In this document: positions 31,184 to 43,830 of the stretch, in pieces
How the letters are laid out: every line of letters starts with the position of its first letter
Numbering within the stretch: position 1 is the stretch's first letter
DNA from: Ailanthus altissimus
Lineage: Eukaryota > Streptophyta > Magnoliopsida > Sapindales > Simaroubaceae
Length of the DNA stretch: 64,000 nucleotides
Assembly: GCA_946807835.1 (NCBI GenBank)
Contig: OX327702.1
Span: 12,834,001 to 12,898,000 of the forward strand
Reading direction: 5' to 3'
The notes under the pieces: model-generated
Databases searched by the model: none
Told to the model about the DNA's origin: nothing
Seen by the model: only the letters and a program-made list of their open reading frames with translations
Translations under genes and position numbers: made by a program

Positions 31184-34100
31184 CTTTATGAGTCAAAATT
31201 GGGCAATCACTAATTTAGAAAACTCCACTAAATCTACCCACTTTGTGATATGAGGAATTTTTTCTAGATTATTCCAAAGCTTGAATCATGGAAATCCAAC
31301 CTTTTGGAACAAATGAAACATCTTCCTTGGGCCTCCATGAATTCACCTCAACCCAAATATTTTGAATTAGTCCAATGAATGTTTTCTTGAACCTTTTAGA
31401 TCGAGTCCTTAAAACTAAACCAATTAGAACTTGAAGAGGATCCACATTCATTTGTTAGTCGTGCCCTAATTATTCCCCTCCTCTTCAAAAAGATTTTTCT
31501 CAAATCATTACCTACATCAAGAGAACTTAAATCAATAACATTAAAAGTGGCACTAATATTGTACTCACTTGGAAAATCTAACTTATATGCATTGTCATTG
31601 ATGTTCTCAAGGACTTGAAAAGGTCCATCTCCTCTTAGAAGTAACTTAGATCGCCCCTATGTTAGAAATCTTTCTTTTCGTATGTGCCACTAATCCCAAT
31701 CTCTAGGTTTAAAAATCAACTGTCGACGCCCTTTATTAGCTTGTTTTGCATACTGCTTCGTCCTTCTGTCAATGTTGAGTCTTGCTTTCTCATGTATATA
31801 CTTAAGAATAATAGTATGATTATAAACAAACTCAATATATGGTAAAAATTCTTCCCAAGTTTTGACATTCTTTTTAATATTTCTCAACAAAGTAAACAAA
31901 GTTTTATTTACTACTTCAGTTTGATCATCAATTTATGGGTGACAGGTAGTAAAAAATAATAACTTAGTTCCTAACTTACACCAAATAGTCTTTCAAAAGT
32001 AACTCAAGAACTTAGCAACTCTATCAGAAACTATTGTTCTAGGAATACCATGTAATCTCACAATTTTTTTAAAAAATAAATCAGCAACATTTGAAGATCA
32101 TTAGTTTTGTGACTTGGAATAAAATGTGCCATCTTAGAAATCTATCTATAACTACAAAAATTAAATCCTTACCACGTTTAGACTGAGGCAAACCTAACAC
32201 AAAGTCCATCGAAATATCAATCCAATGCTCACTGGGAATAGGCAGTGGCGTGTAAAAACCATAGGGTTGTATTCAAAATTTTCCTTGCCTACATGTGACA
32301 CATCTACCACAAATAATCTCAACATCTCTTTTTATGTGTGGCCAATATAAGTGTTATTACAAAATGACTAAGGTCTTAGCAACTCCAAAGTGTCCTATTA
32401 ACCCTTAAACATGAGATTCCCTTACTAACAAATCATGCAAATAGTAATTTAGCACAAAAAAATTTTCCTGAAACAAAAAGCCCTCTTGCCTAAAGAACTT
32501 ACCTACTATGTTTTTTTCACATGTTTGAAACTCTTCACAAAAATCGTGGTCTAAAGGATACAAATCTTTAATATGCTCAAAACCAAGTAATGTTGCATCA
32601 AGAGTAGAAATTAATACGTTTGAGAAAGTGTATTGGCAACGATGTTTTCCTTACCTTGCTTGTATCGAATTACATATGGAAATGTCCAAATGAATTCCAC
32701 CCATTGTGCTTGTCTCCTGTGCAACTTATGTTGGCCTTTCAAATGCTTTAAGGACTCATGATCGATGTGAATCATAAACACTTTAGGTCAAAGGTAGTGT
32801 TGCCATGTATTCAATGCTCGAATCAATGCATACAATTCTTTATCATAATTATGGTAGTTTAAGGTTTCCTTGTTTAATTTCTCGCTGAAATATTATATTA
32901 GTTTTCCTCCTTGCATAAGAACTGAGCCTATACCCATACTTGAAGCATTACATTCAATTTCAAATGTTTTAGTAAAATAAGGCAAAGCAAGTAAATGAGC
33001 ATGAGTTAATATTTTTCTTGATCAACTAATGCCTTCTCTTGTTCGTCTCCCCATTTGAATTCAACATTCTTCTTGATGACTTTAGTTAATAGTGCAGAGA
33101 TGCTGCTAAGGTCTTTCACGAATGTCTTGTAAAAACTAGCGAGCCTATGAAAACTACAAACATTAACTACACTTGTGGGACTCAACTATTCTTGAATTGC
33201 ACAGATCTTCTCTTCATCAACCTGTATTCCTTGTGCACTCACAACAAAATCAAGAAACACAAGCTTATCGGTGCAAAAGGTGCCCTACTTCAAGTTTGTA
33301 AATAACTTCTCTTTTCTAAGTACATCTAAAACAAATTTTAAATGTATAGCATGATCATCTACGTTTTTGCTATAAATGAGAATATCATCAAAATAAAAAA
33401 CAACAAATCTTCCTATAAAAGAACGTAGGACATGGTTAATTAATTGCATAAAATTAATGGGTGTGTTAGTTAATCCAAATGACATAACTAAGCACTCATA
33501 TAAACCATATTTCGTTTTAAAAGCTATTTTCCATTCATCGCCCTCTTTTATTCTTATTTGATGATACCCGCTTTTTAAATCAATCTTAAAAAATATACAA
33601 GCACCATACAGCTCATCTTACATATCATCTAAGTAAGGAATAGGATGATGATACTTTACCATGATATTATTGATTACTTGGCAATCAATGCACATTCTTC
33701 ACGATCCATCTTTTTTAGGAACCAAAATCACTGCAACAGCGCACGGACTTATACTTTCCCTTACATACCATTTTTTCATCAATTCACTAACTTGCCTTTG
33801 TAGCTCTTTTGTCTTCTCAGGGTTGTTTGGATAGGCTGGTCAGTTTGGAATAGAAGCACGAGGCACGAAATTGATTTGATGTTCAATTTCTCGAATAGGA
33901 GGTAAACCAAGTGGAATCTCCCCTGTAAAGACATTATTAAACTCCTACAAAAGAGAAACAACTGAACTAGGCAGAGATAAATCAAGTTGGTTACTATTTA
34001 GATATGCCTATTTGTATAAAAATACAATCATTGGTTAATTTAAAAATACTGCTCTTTTCATTTCACTCATTTTTGCATAGAAGTTTTCTTTTCTTCAATG

Positions 34101-34506
34101 GCCGAATTTTTCCTATTGTTTTCTCTTATTTTTCTTGGCCTATTTTTTTTTTCTCTTTCAGATTTTCATTTGTTTTCTTTTCCTCACTCACTTTCTTTTT
34201 ATCACTCGTTTTGTAATCTCACTTGATCTTCGTAGACCTACTTTGGTGACAAAGGGACTATAGTGATTGTCCTTTGATTAAACATAAATGAATATTTGTT
34301 GGTGAAACCATCGTGCTTAACACACCGATCAAATTGCCATGATCAACCTAGTAACTAGTGTGCAGCTTGTATCGGAACTACATCACACAAAACTTCATCT
34401 TTATATTTTCCAATGCAGAAGGAAACTAACACCTATTTAGTAACCCTCACCTCATCACTGTCATTTAGCCATTGCAAATTGAAAGGCTGTGGAAGTTTAA
34501 TTGTTG
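31184..34506 (-). pseudogene. Gypsy protease-to-integrase region, broken
   Basis: On the minus strand in coding order: protease end (PTIKLPQPFNLQWLND at 34506, then DEVLCDVVP near 34380), a lysine-rich linker (34220-34010), reverse transcriptase (33960-33000, including MSFGLTNTPINFMQLINHVL and [19 protein letters not shown]), RNase H (32990-32650, with [20 protein letters not shown]), integrase (32620-31690) and the tail RSKRFKKTFIGLIQNIWVEV (31451-31269). The YFDD motif survives. Stops, frameshifts and an integrase deletion (within 31899-31690) make it inactive. Confidence 0.82.
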
Positions 34507-34511
34507 GCAGC

Positions 34512-34713
34512 TGATAAGTGCATTTTATATATGATATTACACCCTTATTAATTTAATAATTGCTCATTTTGAATGTGAATTTATAGCTTTATATATATAT
34601 ATATTAATTTTATTTTGTAGGTTTCAAGTTAATTGAGCTATTTGGGATGAAAATTCAAAGAAAACAAGCAAAAGACCAAAATGCTACAGTGCAATGAACA
34701 GTGTCAGATGAAC
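34512..34713 (+). repeat. Remnant of the Athila 5' LTR
   Basis: Matches 59433-59635 of the 3' LTR nearly base for base up to GTCAGATGAACA, where it is fused to copia LTR sequence. Confidence 0.82.
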
Positions 34714-35106
34714 ATGTTTAATTTTTTCAATATGTACACAATCACATGCATACACCCTAAAATACATCATTCTTATTTTTCTTTCAAGTAATCAAACCTT
34801 GTTGCTGGAGATTATACTGTTGCTATTCTAGCTTTACAATCCTACAAGATTATTGTGAACTATAATTGAACAAAAGTGCACTTTAAGGTGAGCTCAAAGT
34901 TGGAGCAAAGAAATCCAGATTTGAAATCTTCATCGGAGGTCTTCAAAGGTATGTTTTATGTATTCTTAAGTTGTTAAGAATTGAAGTACATATGTATATG
35001 TTGATTACATGATAAATTCCACTGCCAAATTCATGTATATGATACATGTATTTAATATTTTCAATATGTACATAATCACATGCATACACCCTAAAATATA
35101 TCAACA
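34712..35106 (+). repeat. Remnant of the copia 5' LTR
   Basis: Only the last 395 bp remain, ending ATATATCAACA two bases before the primer-binding site. A segment of about 60 bp containing ATCACATGCATACACCC occurs twice, at 34712-34769 and 35044-35106. Confidence 0.65.
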
Positions 35107-35108
35107 AG

Positions 35109-35120
35109 TGGTATCAGAGC
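35109..35120 (+). other. Copia primer-binding site, initiator tRNA-Met type
   Basis: TGGTATCAGAGC is a perfect 12-base match to the complement of the initiator tRNA-Met 3' end and lies two bases after the LTR end. Confidence 0.85.
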
Positions 35121-36478
35121 ATGTTTATTGTATTTCTGGGTAGTTTGAGTGTTATATGAAATGTTTAGAATGCCGAAAAATAGTGAAAATTGCATTTTGA
35201 AGTGTTTAAAGTGTAGAAATATAGTTTCTGTCAACGAACGCCGTGGCGTCAGGAACCTAACGTTGGGGCATTCATGTAGTAACATGACCGTTGCGGCGTT
35301 AAGTACCAAACGTAAGAGCGTTCAGAGATTAACGTGGGAGCCTTGGTTGTATAACACTGTGGCGTTGCAGTTCTTGACATAGGGGCATTGGAAACATAGA
35401 AAGCCGAGGCGTTGATGTGTTGAACGCCGGGGTGTTACTATTGATGAACGCAGGGGCATTCATGTGTTGAACGCTGGAGCGTTCATAAGTCAGAAACCCA
35501 AGAAGCTTTAGGTTGAAAACCAAAAAAAAATAAGAGTAAAAAGTTGTTTTGGGAGCATTTATTGTATAATGCTATAACATTTAACTTTTAATGCTGATCA
35601 TTCTGAATAATGAATAATACACTCCAATTTGAAAATTTTCATGTGAGATCTATTTAATACAATTATAATTGTTATATCATTGTATTAAATGTAATATATA
35701 TTTGTTTATGCTTATTAGTTACAATGGGAGCCCTATTGGTGGGGGTTAGTTGTGATTACATAAACAAATATTCTAATTATAAATTAGACTCGTATGAGAT
35801 ACGAAAATTATTATAATTGTTTATGGTAATAATAATTATAATAATAATATATTTTAAATAAAAAATAAATAAAAATCTCTCTAAATCAGATTAAATAATA
35901 TTATATTATAAGATATAATGATCCGTCTTGTCAATACGGTATTAGACGGTTCACTTTGGTCTTTCCCAATATTACTACAGCCTGAGGGATTGGTCGAGGT
36001 AATTCGAGCTATGCCGGTTAAACATAAGATGAGACAAATATATGCCAACGTATTGCCCAATATTGCTACAGCGTGAGGGCTATACTGGTAGCATATATTT
36101 AATGATTGATAAGTTAATCTGAAATACATTTATTTAATATTGCTATAACTTGAGGATAAGGTGTATTTAAGATCAGTTGTAAGAGTTGTATGAGATGCAA
36201 TTGACAAAAGTTCTCTACCTTTTGGGTTTACAAAGGCCAATATTGCTACAACGTGAGGCTAGAGTAAAATGTCAATGGGATCCACTTCTCATTGTATAGT
36301 TTAAAGAATCTAAAACTATCGTTTTCCTGTTTAAGAGATTAAAAGGATTATGTAAACCAATAGGAGGGAGTTTTCTAGATTAAAAAATGTATAACTGTTA
36401 TACCCATGATCTAAAACGTCATTTATTAGTGATTGAAATATTCTGCTAACATATTTTCTTTTGTCTTGTCAAGATCAA
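35121..36478 (+). repeat. Copia leader with two kinds of repeated motif
   Basis: No gene. Positions 35236-35485 hold about eleven GC-rich modules of the form AACGCYGGGGCGTTC. Positions 35966-36258 hold four copies of a 22-bp motif, CCAATATTGCTACARCGTGAGG (starts at about 35966, 36057, 36134, 36237). The rest is AT-rich. Confidence 0.75.
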
Positions 36479-37340
36479 ATGGCTTCAAGCAACCTACTAG
36501 TTCGTATCCTAGATGCGCACTAACTCAAAGGTGTAGAAAATTATGCTGACTGGCTTATAAATCTCAAAATAGTTATGGATTATGAGAAGCTTGGATATGT
36601 AATTGATCAGCGCCTGCCCCAAGCTGGTTTTGATGATGCTTCTCTGGAAGAAAAGGAGACATATCGAAAATGGTTGGATGATGACTTAAAAGTTAAATCG
36701 TACATCCTCAGCTCAATGTCTACGGTGCTCCAAAGGGAGTATGTCCATATGGACAATGTTGAGAGTATCTGCTCTACCTGAAAGAGTTATTTGGTGACCG
36801 ACCTCAATTTGAAATATATAAGGTTGCCAAATCTCTCTTTCAAGCTAGACTACCCGAGGGCAGTCTAGTAAGTCCTCATGTCCTCAAGATGATATCATAT
36901 ATTGAGAGGTTGGAAACCATGGATCTCTTACTGAGCAATAGATTGGGGAATAGTTTGATTCTCCAATCACTTCTAGGGTCATTTGCACAGTTCATTATGA
37001 ACTACAATATGCAAGGATTGACCACTACTTATGCTGATTTGTATAACATGCTAAAAATGATTCAAGAGGACATGAACAAAGAGGGCACAGTCATCATCTA
37101 CCCGGAAGACTTCTAAGAAGTCCAAAGGAAAGAATAAACGGAAAGTAATGTATACACCTAGAATGGGTCCTCAAAAGCAACACATGTCCAAGCCCCAACA
37201 TAAAAGCAAAGCAAAAGGAAAATGTTTCCATTGCAATGAGGATAGATATTGAAAGCGAAACTACGCAAAATACCTTGCCACCATTAAGAAGACACCATTA
37301 GGTATGCACTTGCCTATTATTGATATTTCTTTAACATTTT
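36479..37340 (+). pseudogene. Copia gag, broken
   Basis: ATG at 36479 reads MASSNLLVRILDAH, a stop, then LKGVENYADWLINLKIVMDY and EKLGYVIDQRLPQ, the usual copia gag opening. A block at 36889-37116 contains LLSNRLGNSLILQSLLGSF. The zinc knuckle near 37222-37275 reads CFHCNEDRY, a stop, then KRNYAKY. Compared with the expected CX2CX4HX4C pattern, its histidine, a tryptophan and its last cysteine are all altered by changes consistent with C-to-T or G-to-A. Confidence 0.83.
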
Positions 37341-38430
37341 ATGCTAATACTGGTTGGGTATTAGATACTGCTTGTCGAAGTCTCATATCTACAATGTGTT
37401 GCAGGGTCTAAAGGAAGTTAGACTGTTACAACCTAGAGAAGTACAGCTTCGTGTTGGAAATGGAGATTTCCTGCAGGTCGAGGCTATTGGACGATTTAAT
37501 TTATTTCTTCCATGTAATAAATTTGTTGTATTGAATAATTGTTATTATATGCCAAACATTATCCGGTAAATTATTTCTATTCCTGTATTGGACAGTGAAG
37601 GATATCATATGTTTGTACGGAACCGTTCCTTATGTTTGTATGATTTGGATAATATTTTATTAACTGAATGTCAGTTGGTTAATGACTATATATATTGTAT
37701 ACAGTAGGAAATGTCATGAATGTATAGGTGAATGTTGATAATAAATTAGGAACTTTAAATGATACAGAATTATGGCATATGAGATTAGGTCACATAGGTG
37801 TGAGATGCCTAACCCGTCTAGTTAAGGATGGTCAGATACCTAATCTGATTATAGAGCCTTATCTAGTTTGTGAATCTTAAATTCAAGGAAAAATGACCAA
37901 AGCTCCATTTATTGGTGTTGGACACCGTGCCACTGATTTATTGGAACTTATACATAATGATGTATGTGGTCTAATGAATCACACTGCACTCGGTGGCTTT
38001 CGATACTTTGTAATATTTATCGATGATCTATCATGATTTGGATATGTGTTTCTTATAAAATACAAGTCAGAAACTTTTAAAAAAGTTCAAAGAGTTTTAA
38101 ATCAAAATAGAGAAACAAACCGGAATGTATATCAAATGCCTTCGATCAGATCGAGGCGATGCGTATATGAGCAATGAAGTTTTGGATTATTTAAAGGAGA
38201 ATGGGATTCTCGCTCAATATAGTCCTCCAGGTACTCCACAACACAATGGTGTTTCGGAGAGGAGGAATCAAACTTTATTAGATATGGTCCGATCAATGAT
38301 GAGCTTCACTGATCTCCCTGAATATCTTTGGGGCTATGCTCTAGAAACTACTACTCATATATTGAACAGAGTTTCATCGAAAGTTATTTTTTCTACTCCT
38401 TATGAGATTTAGAATGGAAGAAAATTGAGT
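37341..38430 (+). pseudogene. Copia protease and integrase, broken
   Basis: The protease motif WVLDTACRS has DTA in place of DTG. HIYNVLQGLKEVRLL and LRVGNGDFLQVEAIG follow in another frame. The GAG-pre-integrase segment ELWHMRLGHIGVRCLTRLVK begins at 37764. Integrase acidic residues are visible in IHNDVCG (first Asp, about 37950), CLRSDRGDAYM (second Asp, about 38140) and PQHNGVSERRNQTLLDMVRS (Glu, about 38238). At least three stops interrupt the region. Confidence 0.83.
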
Positions 38431-40368
38431 CTTAAATATGTTAAGATTTCGGATTGTCATGCTTACGTAAATGTTACATAACAGGATAAACTTGCACCTA
38501 AAGGATATAAGTATCGGTTCATTGGGTATCCTAAGAATTCAATGGGATATCAGTTCTATGATCCTGAGGAACGAAATATGTTCGTTGCTCGAAATACCAC
38601 TTTTATAGAGAAACAGTTTCTCATAGATCGTAGACATTGTAGAAAGATTGAGTTAGATGAACTCAATTAAGATGTACATGAACCAATGATAGAACCTCAG
38701 GTTCAATCCAGCAGAATACCTTTAACACACTCTCCATGTAGGTCAGAAAGGATATCAAAGCCACCTGAAAGGTATGATTCAATACCTGAAGGCGTTCCTA
38801 ATGTTTTCTTGATTGAAGAAAATGATCCTTTAACTTATAGATAGGCGATGTTGGACATCAATTTGGGAAAATAGCAAGAGGCCATAAAATCTGAGATTAA
38901 CTCAATGCATCAAAATCAAGTTTGGGACTTGGTTAAGCTTCCTGAAAGAATTGTTCCTATCGGATGTAAATGGATTTACAAGAGAAAGTGTGGGACAAAT
39001 GGGAAAGTAGAGACTTTCAAAGCCCGATTGGTGGCGAAAGGTTATACTAAACGATCTGGGATCGATTATGAGAAAACCTTCTCACCAATAGCGATGCTTA
39101 AGCCAATTCAAATTTTACTAGCAATTGCTGCATATTATGACTATAAAATTTGGCAAATTGATGTAAAGACGACGTTTTTAAATGGATATCGTGAAGAAGA
39201 AATCTATATGGAACAACATGAAGGTTTTACATCTAGCCAAACTTCTGATTTAGTATACAAGCTGAAAAAGTCTATTTATGGACTTAAGTAGGCTTCCCGA
39301 AGTTGGAATCTTCATTTTGATGAAGTAATTAGAGTGTCTGGTTTGATCAAGAACGAAGAAGAATCTTGTGTGTATAAAAGGAGCAGTGGGAGCATGGTAG
39401 TCTTCTTGATTCTATATGTGGATGACATACTCATTATCGGAAACGATATTAGTATGTTGCAATCAGTCAAAAGTTACCTAAGTAAGAATTTCTCCATGAA
39501 GGATTTGTGAGAGGCTTCTTATATACTAGGTATAAAGCTTTATAGTGATAGAGTTAGGAGGCTTATAGGACTCTCTCAATCATTGTACATAGACAATGTC
39601 TTAGAAAGGTATAATTTCAGTAACTGTAAGACAGTTAATATACCTTTTAGACATGGCGTTCATCTTTCGAGGAAGATGTGTCCTCAAAGTGAAGATGAAA
39701 AGGTTAGAATGTTTAACATACTATATGCATCAGCTGTAGAAAGCTTGATGTATGCCATAATGTGTACGAGACCTGACATCAGTACGGCTGTAAGTGTTAC
39801 AAGCTGATATTAGTTTGATCCAGGCGAAGGCCATTGGATGGTTGTGGAACATGTCCTCAAATATGGAGAAAGTGACTTACAAGTGAGAGGATACACAGAT
39901 TTAGACTTTTAGTCTGATCTAGATGATAGAAAGTCTACATCTAGATATGTGTTCTTTCTCAACGGTGCTACAATTAGTTGGAAGAGTAACAAACAGTTGT
40001 CCATAGCTGATTCCACAACAGAGGCAGAATATATTGCAGCCTCAGAAGCAACAAAAGAAGCAGTGTGGATACGCAAATTTATCGCTGAACTTGAAATAGT
40101 TTTAAGTGCAATGGATCCTATACCATTATTTTGCGACAACAATAGAGCCATTACGCAAGCTAAAGAGCCGAGAGCACACCAAAAGTCTAAGCATGTGAAA
40201 AGAAAATATCATATCATTAAAGAAATCTTTGCTAAAGGAGATGTAATAGTTTGTAGAGTAGATTCTATAAATAATCTAGCGGACCCACTTGCCAAAGCTT
40301 TAACTCCAAACGTATTTGAAAGACATGTGGAGTCAATGGGTATTAGATACCATCGTAAATGGCACTAA
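38431..40368 (+). pseudogene. Copia reverse transcriptase and RNase H, broken
   Basis: The reverse transcriptase opens with QVWDLVKLPERIVPIGCKWI and continues through FKARLVAKGYTKRSGIDYEK, WQIDVKTTFLNGYREEEIYM and the catalytic LYVDDILIIG (39412). Stops fall after YGLK (39291), after MKDL and after SVTS (39807). RNase H is nearly whole in 39949-40368, with [20 protein letters not shown] and [13 protein letters not shown], ending GIRYHRKWH just before the purine tract. Confidence 0.85.
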
Positions 40369-40381
40369 AGCAAGTGGGAGT
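40368..40381 (+). other. Copia polypurine tract
   Basis: AAGCAAGTGGGAG follows the RNase H stop codon and immediately precedes the LTR start TGTTGGGATTTGTGC. Confidence 0.75.
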
Positions 40382-41411
40382 TGTTGGGATTTGTGCTTAC
40401 GTGTCATCCCTTTATGTATGAATATTTATTTAATATTTATACTAGTATTGTTATTTCAATAAATCGCTAATTATATTTATATATGATAAGATACTTGTAA
40501 TGTTTCAAACATTGTATGATCTGAAAGAGTTCAGATCTGTCTAAATGAGTTTAGATCAGTGCTAAGAATTAGCAATGCTGAGAGTTATAAATGTTGAGAG
40601 TTGGCACTGATAAGAGTTATCAGGTTATAAGAGTCAGCAATATCTAAAGAGTTAGAGCCTTGTCTGAAATGGGACAAAGACCTAAGAATATATTAGTAAT
40701 AACGTAGTTGCAAATAGTGCTAGAAAATGTCATTATGCAAATATGTTCTCAAATATTATATTCCTGATCTATCTTTAGTGATGCTGGTCTGTCAGTGAAT
40801 ACCTTAATAAATATATAGATTGGTGTATGTGTATATCTGGATGGTCCAGATGGTTTGTCTTAGCAAACTGTGAGTTTAGTGGAAGCTCGTATAGAGATAC
40901 AGGTATTCAGTAAGGACTATATACTGAATAGACTCACAAAGATCTCCAATAGACATCTCATAAAGCCGTTAATAGAGGGTCTTTCAAGTTGAGTAGTATT
41001 CGTGGTCCTTTGACCTGAGTGCCACGGTGGGCTTATGAGTGATCCACCATACTTTGGTTTCACACATGTTAGAAACCTTTCATGGTCTTACTGCTGGGTG
41101 TCGCTGGGTATGGCCCGATGCTCATAGAGTCCAGTGTGTATAAATATGGGATCTATCAGCTCATTTGGGTGAGTACTATATCCTAATGCTCTATAGATTG
41201 TATTTCAGAAAGTCTTATGACCATAAGCAGTAATTCCTGGTAAAAGAGTTTAATCCTAGGGATAAATAATATTACAAAAGTGTTTGAGAATATTATTTAT
41301 TGAAATACAATTCTAGAGATAAACTTTCAGTTGGGCATATAGAGATTTGACGGTGTTAATCTATATCTCTGCTCTACTCGGATATAAATGATGGAGGGAT
41401 TATATGAATAT

Positions 41412-42121
41412 TGATGTGCCTTGATTTATAACAAAATTAAATTGCAAAGTTGATGGAGGATAGAACTAAATAGATACCTTGATAAGTCGAATGGATGCCA
41501 CAAGGATCAGTTTAGGGTTTTGACGCCACACTCTTGATGATCAAAGAATGATAAGTCAGCAACTATCTTCAAGAGTTGAAAAACTTGAGAAGACAATTTT
41601 GAGAGAGAAATAGCTCTTCTATTTCGTGCTTCCAATTTCAAAATGAGGCAACTGCCTCTACAAGATTTTTACATGCCTTATATAGGCTTACAAAATGAGG
41701 TGAAACCCTAATGTTACCTAATAAGCTTAAAAAGGCCCAAAATAAGCCCAATATGACTTAACAATTTAAAACAAAACTAAACAAGTTCAAAATAGCCCAA
41801 ATACATAAAAGTAGTAACATAAGAAGTAAATAAAGCCCAATAGCATGAAAAGAAAGCCCTTAGCTGCTTCTTAAAGCCCAACGTCACCAAACGTCTCTAA
41901 ATCACGTCCCAATCTCAAATTGAAGACAAATAAATACATTTAGCTCGTTTCCATTCAGATCGCAAGCTTCTAATCCCATAGAAGCTTCAATAGCTCCAAT
42001 TTGACTACTTATGGCCCTTTGAAGCTGTTTAGCCTTAGCCCTTGTTATTGGACCATCTGAAATCTCCTTTATGCTCAGCTCGCCTTCTTGAGTTAATTTA
42101 GAACCTTCATGATGCACATCA
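41412..42121 (-). repeat. 3' LTR of the CRM-like element
   Basis: 710 bp. It contains the last 220 bp of the polyprotein gene (41902-42121) and a minus-strand TATA box, GCCTATATAAGGC (41675-41687). In the internal part just outside the LTR, minus-strand CCCGGGGGTGA is the likely purine tract (42122-42132); the coding frame passes through it. Confidence 0.85.
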
Positions 42122-43716
42122 TCACCCCCGGGCAGAGAATGATTTGCCCTCAAATCAGAATCTTCTAAATCTTCCAAATAAGGAGATAAGTCCTTCACAT
42201 TAAAAGTGGCTGAAACATTGTAATCACCAGGAAGGTCAACTTTGTAAGCATTACTATTTACCTTCTCTATAATACGAAAAGGTCCATCAACTCTTGGCAT
42301 CAGCTTGGACTTTCGCTTGCTAGGAAATCTTCCCTTGCTAAGATGAATCCAAACAAGATCACCAGGTTCAAAGCTAATCATTTTCCGTCCTTTATTAGCA
42401 TGCTTAACATACCTAGCTGTTTTCTCCTCAATATGAATTCGAACCTGCTCATGAAGCTTCTTCATCAATTCTACCTTCTTAACACCATCCATAGATGTCC
42501 TCTCATTAATTGGAATAGGAACAAGGTCAATAGGAACAAATGGATTAAATCCATACACAATCTCAAATGGTGAAAATTTTGTAGCCCCATGCACACTACG
42601 GTTATATGCAAACTCTACAATAGGCAAACAAGTATCCCAACTCTTTAAGTTCTTGTTTATAACAGCCCGTAATAAAGAAGATAGAGTACGGTTCACTACC
42701 TCAGTTTGCCCATCAGTTTGTGGATGACAAGCAGTACTGAAAAGCAACTTTGTTCCAAGCTTCTTCCAAAGAGTCTTCCAAAAATAGCTTAAGAACTTTG
42801 TATCACGATCAGAGACAATGCTTTTAGGGATTCCATGCAAACGTACAATTTCCCTAAAAAACAAATCAGCAATATGAATAGCATCATCAGTTTTGTTACA
42901 AGGAATAAAGTGTGACATTTTGGAGAACCGATCAACCACAACCATCACTGAATCCTTCCCACGCTGTGTTCTAGGTAATCCAAGCACAAAATCCATACTA
43001 ATATCCATCCATGGTTGCTCTGGGATAGGTAAAGGCATATATAGTCCATATGCATTCTCTTTACCCTTAGCTTTCTTGCAATTTACACATCTTTCAACAA
43101 CTTTATGAACATCCCGCAGCATATTAGGCCAAAAGAAGTGCTCTTTCAGTAGCTCATAAGTTTTCTTCTCCCCAAAATGACCACTAAGACCACCCCCATG
43201 AGCCTCACGCACAAGCAACTCACGTAAGGATCCTGAAGGTATACACATTCTGCCCAACTTGAACAAGTAACCATCATGCACAAAGAACCCATCACAAGCT
43301 CCTTTAGCACATTTAGACATCATATTAGCAAAGTATGAATCACTGGTATATTGTTCTTTCACCTGTTCAAAACCCAAAAGCCTTGCATTTAACATAGAAA
43401 TCAATGCATACCTCCTAGAAAGAGCATCAGCAATGACATTAGTTTGCCCCTTCTTGTATTTTATGACGTATGGAAATGGCTCCATGAACTCTACCCATTT
43501 GGCATGTCTTCTATTCAGCTTGTTCTGCCGTTTAAGATACTTTAATGATTCATGGTCAGTATGAATAACGAACTCTTTAGGTAATAAATAATGCTGCCAT
43601 ACCTCGAGAGCCCGAATCAATGCATAAAACTCCTTGTCATAAATAGAGTAGTTTAACCGTGCCCCATTCAGCTTCTCACTAAAGAAAGCAATTGGCCTCT
43701 TTTCTTGCATCAACAC
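41902..43716 (-). CDS. RNase H and integrase part of the CRM-like polyprotein (604 aa)
   Basis: Opens in RNase H ([20 protein letters not shown], then [19 protein letters not shown]). The integrase HHCC zinc site is in [20 protein letters not shown] and CVNCKKAKG. The catalytic triad is complete: [31 protein letters not shown] and [19 protein letters not shown] module ([20 protein letters not shown]) follows. The tail [20 protein letters not shown] lies inside the LTR. It is in the same frame as the upstream ORF (46548-43831), separated only by a TAG. The first methionine here is therefore not a real start. Confidence 0.87.
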   Translation of the reverse strand: MLMQEKRPIAFFSEKLNGARLNYSIYDKEFYALIRALEVWQHYLLPKEFVIHTDHESLKYLKRQNKLNRRHAKWVEFMEPFPYVIKYKKGQTNVIADALSRRYALISMLNARLLGFEQVKEQYTSDSYFANMMSKCAKGACDGFFVHDGYLFKLGRMCIPSGSLRELLVREAHGGGLSGHFGEKKTYELLKEHFFWPNMLRDVHKVVERCVNCKKAKGKENAYGLYMPLPIPEQPWMDISMDFVLGLPRTQRGKDSVMVVVDRFSKMSHFIPCNKTDDAIHIADLFFREIVRLHGIPKSIVSDRDTKFLSYFWKTLWKKLGTKLLFSTACHPQTDGQTEVVNRTLSSLLRAVINKNLKSWDTCLPIVEFAYNRSVHGATKFSPFEIVYGFNPFVPIDLVPIPINERTSMDGVKKVELMKKLHEQVRIHIEEKTARYVKHANKGRKMISFEPGDLVWIHLSKGRFPSKRKSKLMPRVDGPFRIIEKVNSNAYKVDLPGDYNVSATFNVKDLSPYLEDLEDSDLRANHSLPGGDDVHHEGSKLTQEGELSIKEISDGPITRAKAKQLQRAISSQIGAIEASMGLEACDLNGNELNVFICLQFEIGT

Positions 43717-43830
43717 AGCCCCAATACCGACCCCTGAAGCATCACACTCTATTTCAAATGTTTTAGCAAAATCGGGAAGTACTAAAACTGGAGCAGAACA
43801 TAATTGTTCTTTTATCAGTTCAAATGACTT

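Noticed and set aside
34004..34216. Plus-strand open frame of 70 codons rich in Phe and Ser
   Set aside because: It is the complement of the lysine- and glutamate-rich linker between protease and reverse transcriptase of the minus-strand gypsy copy.
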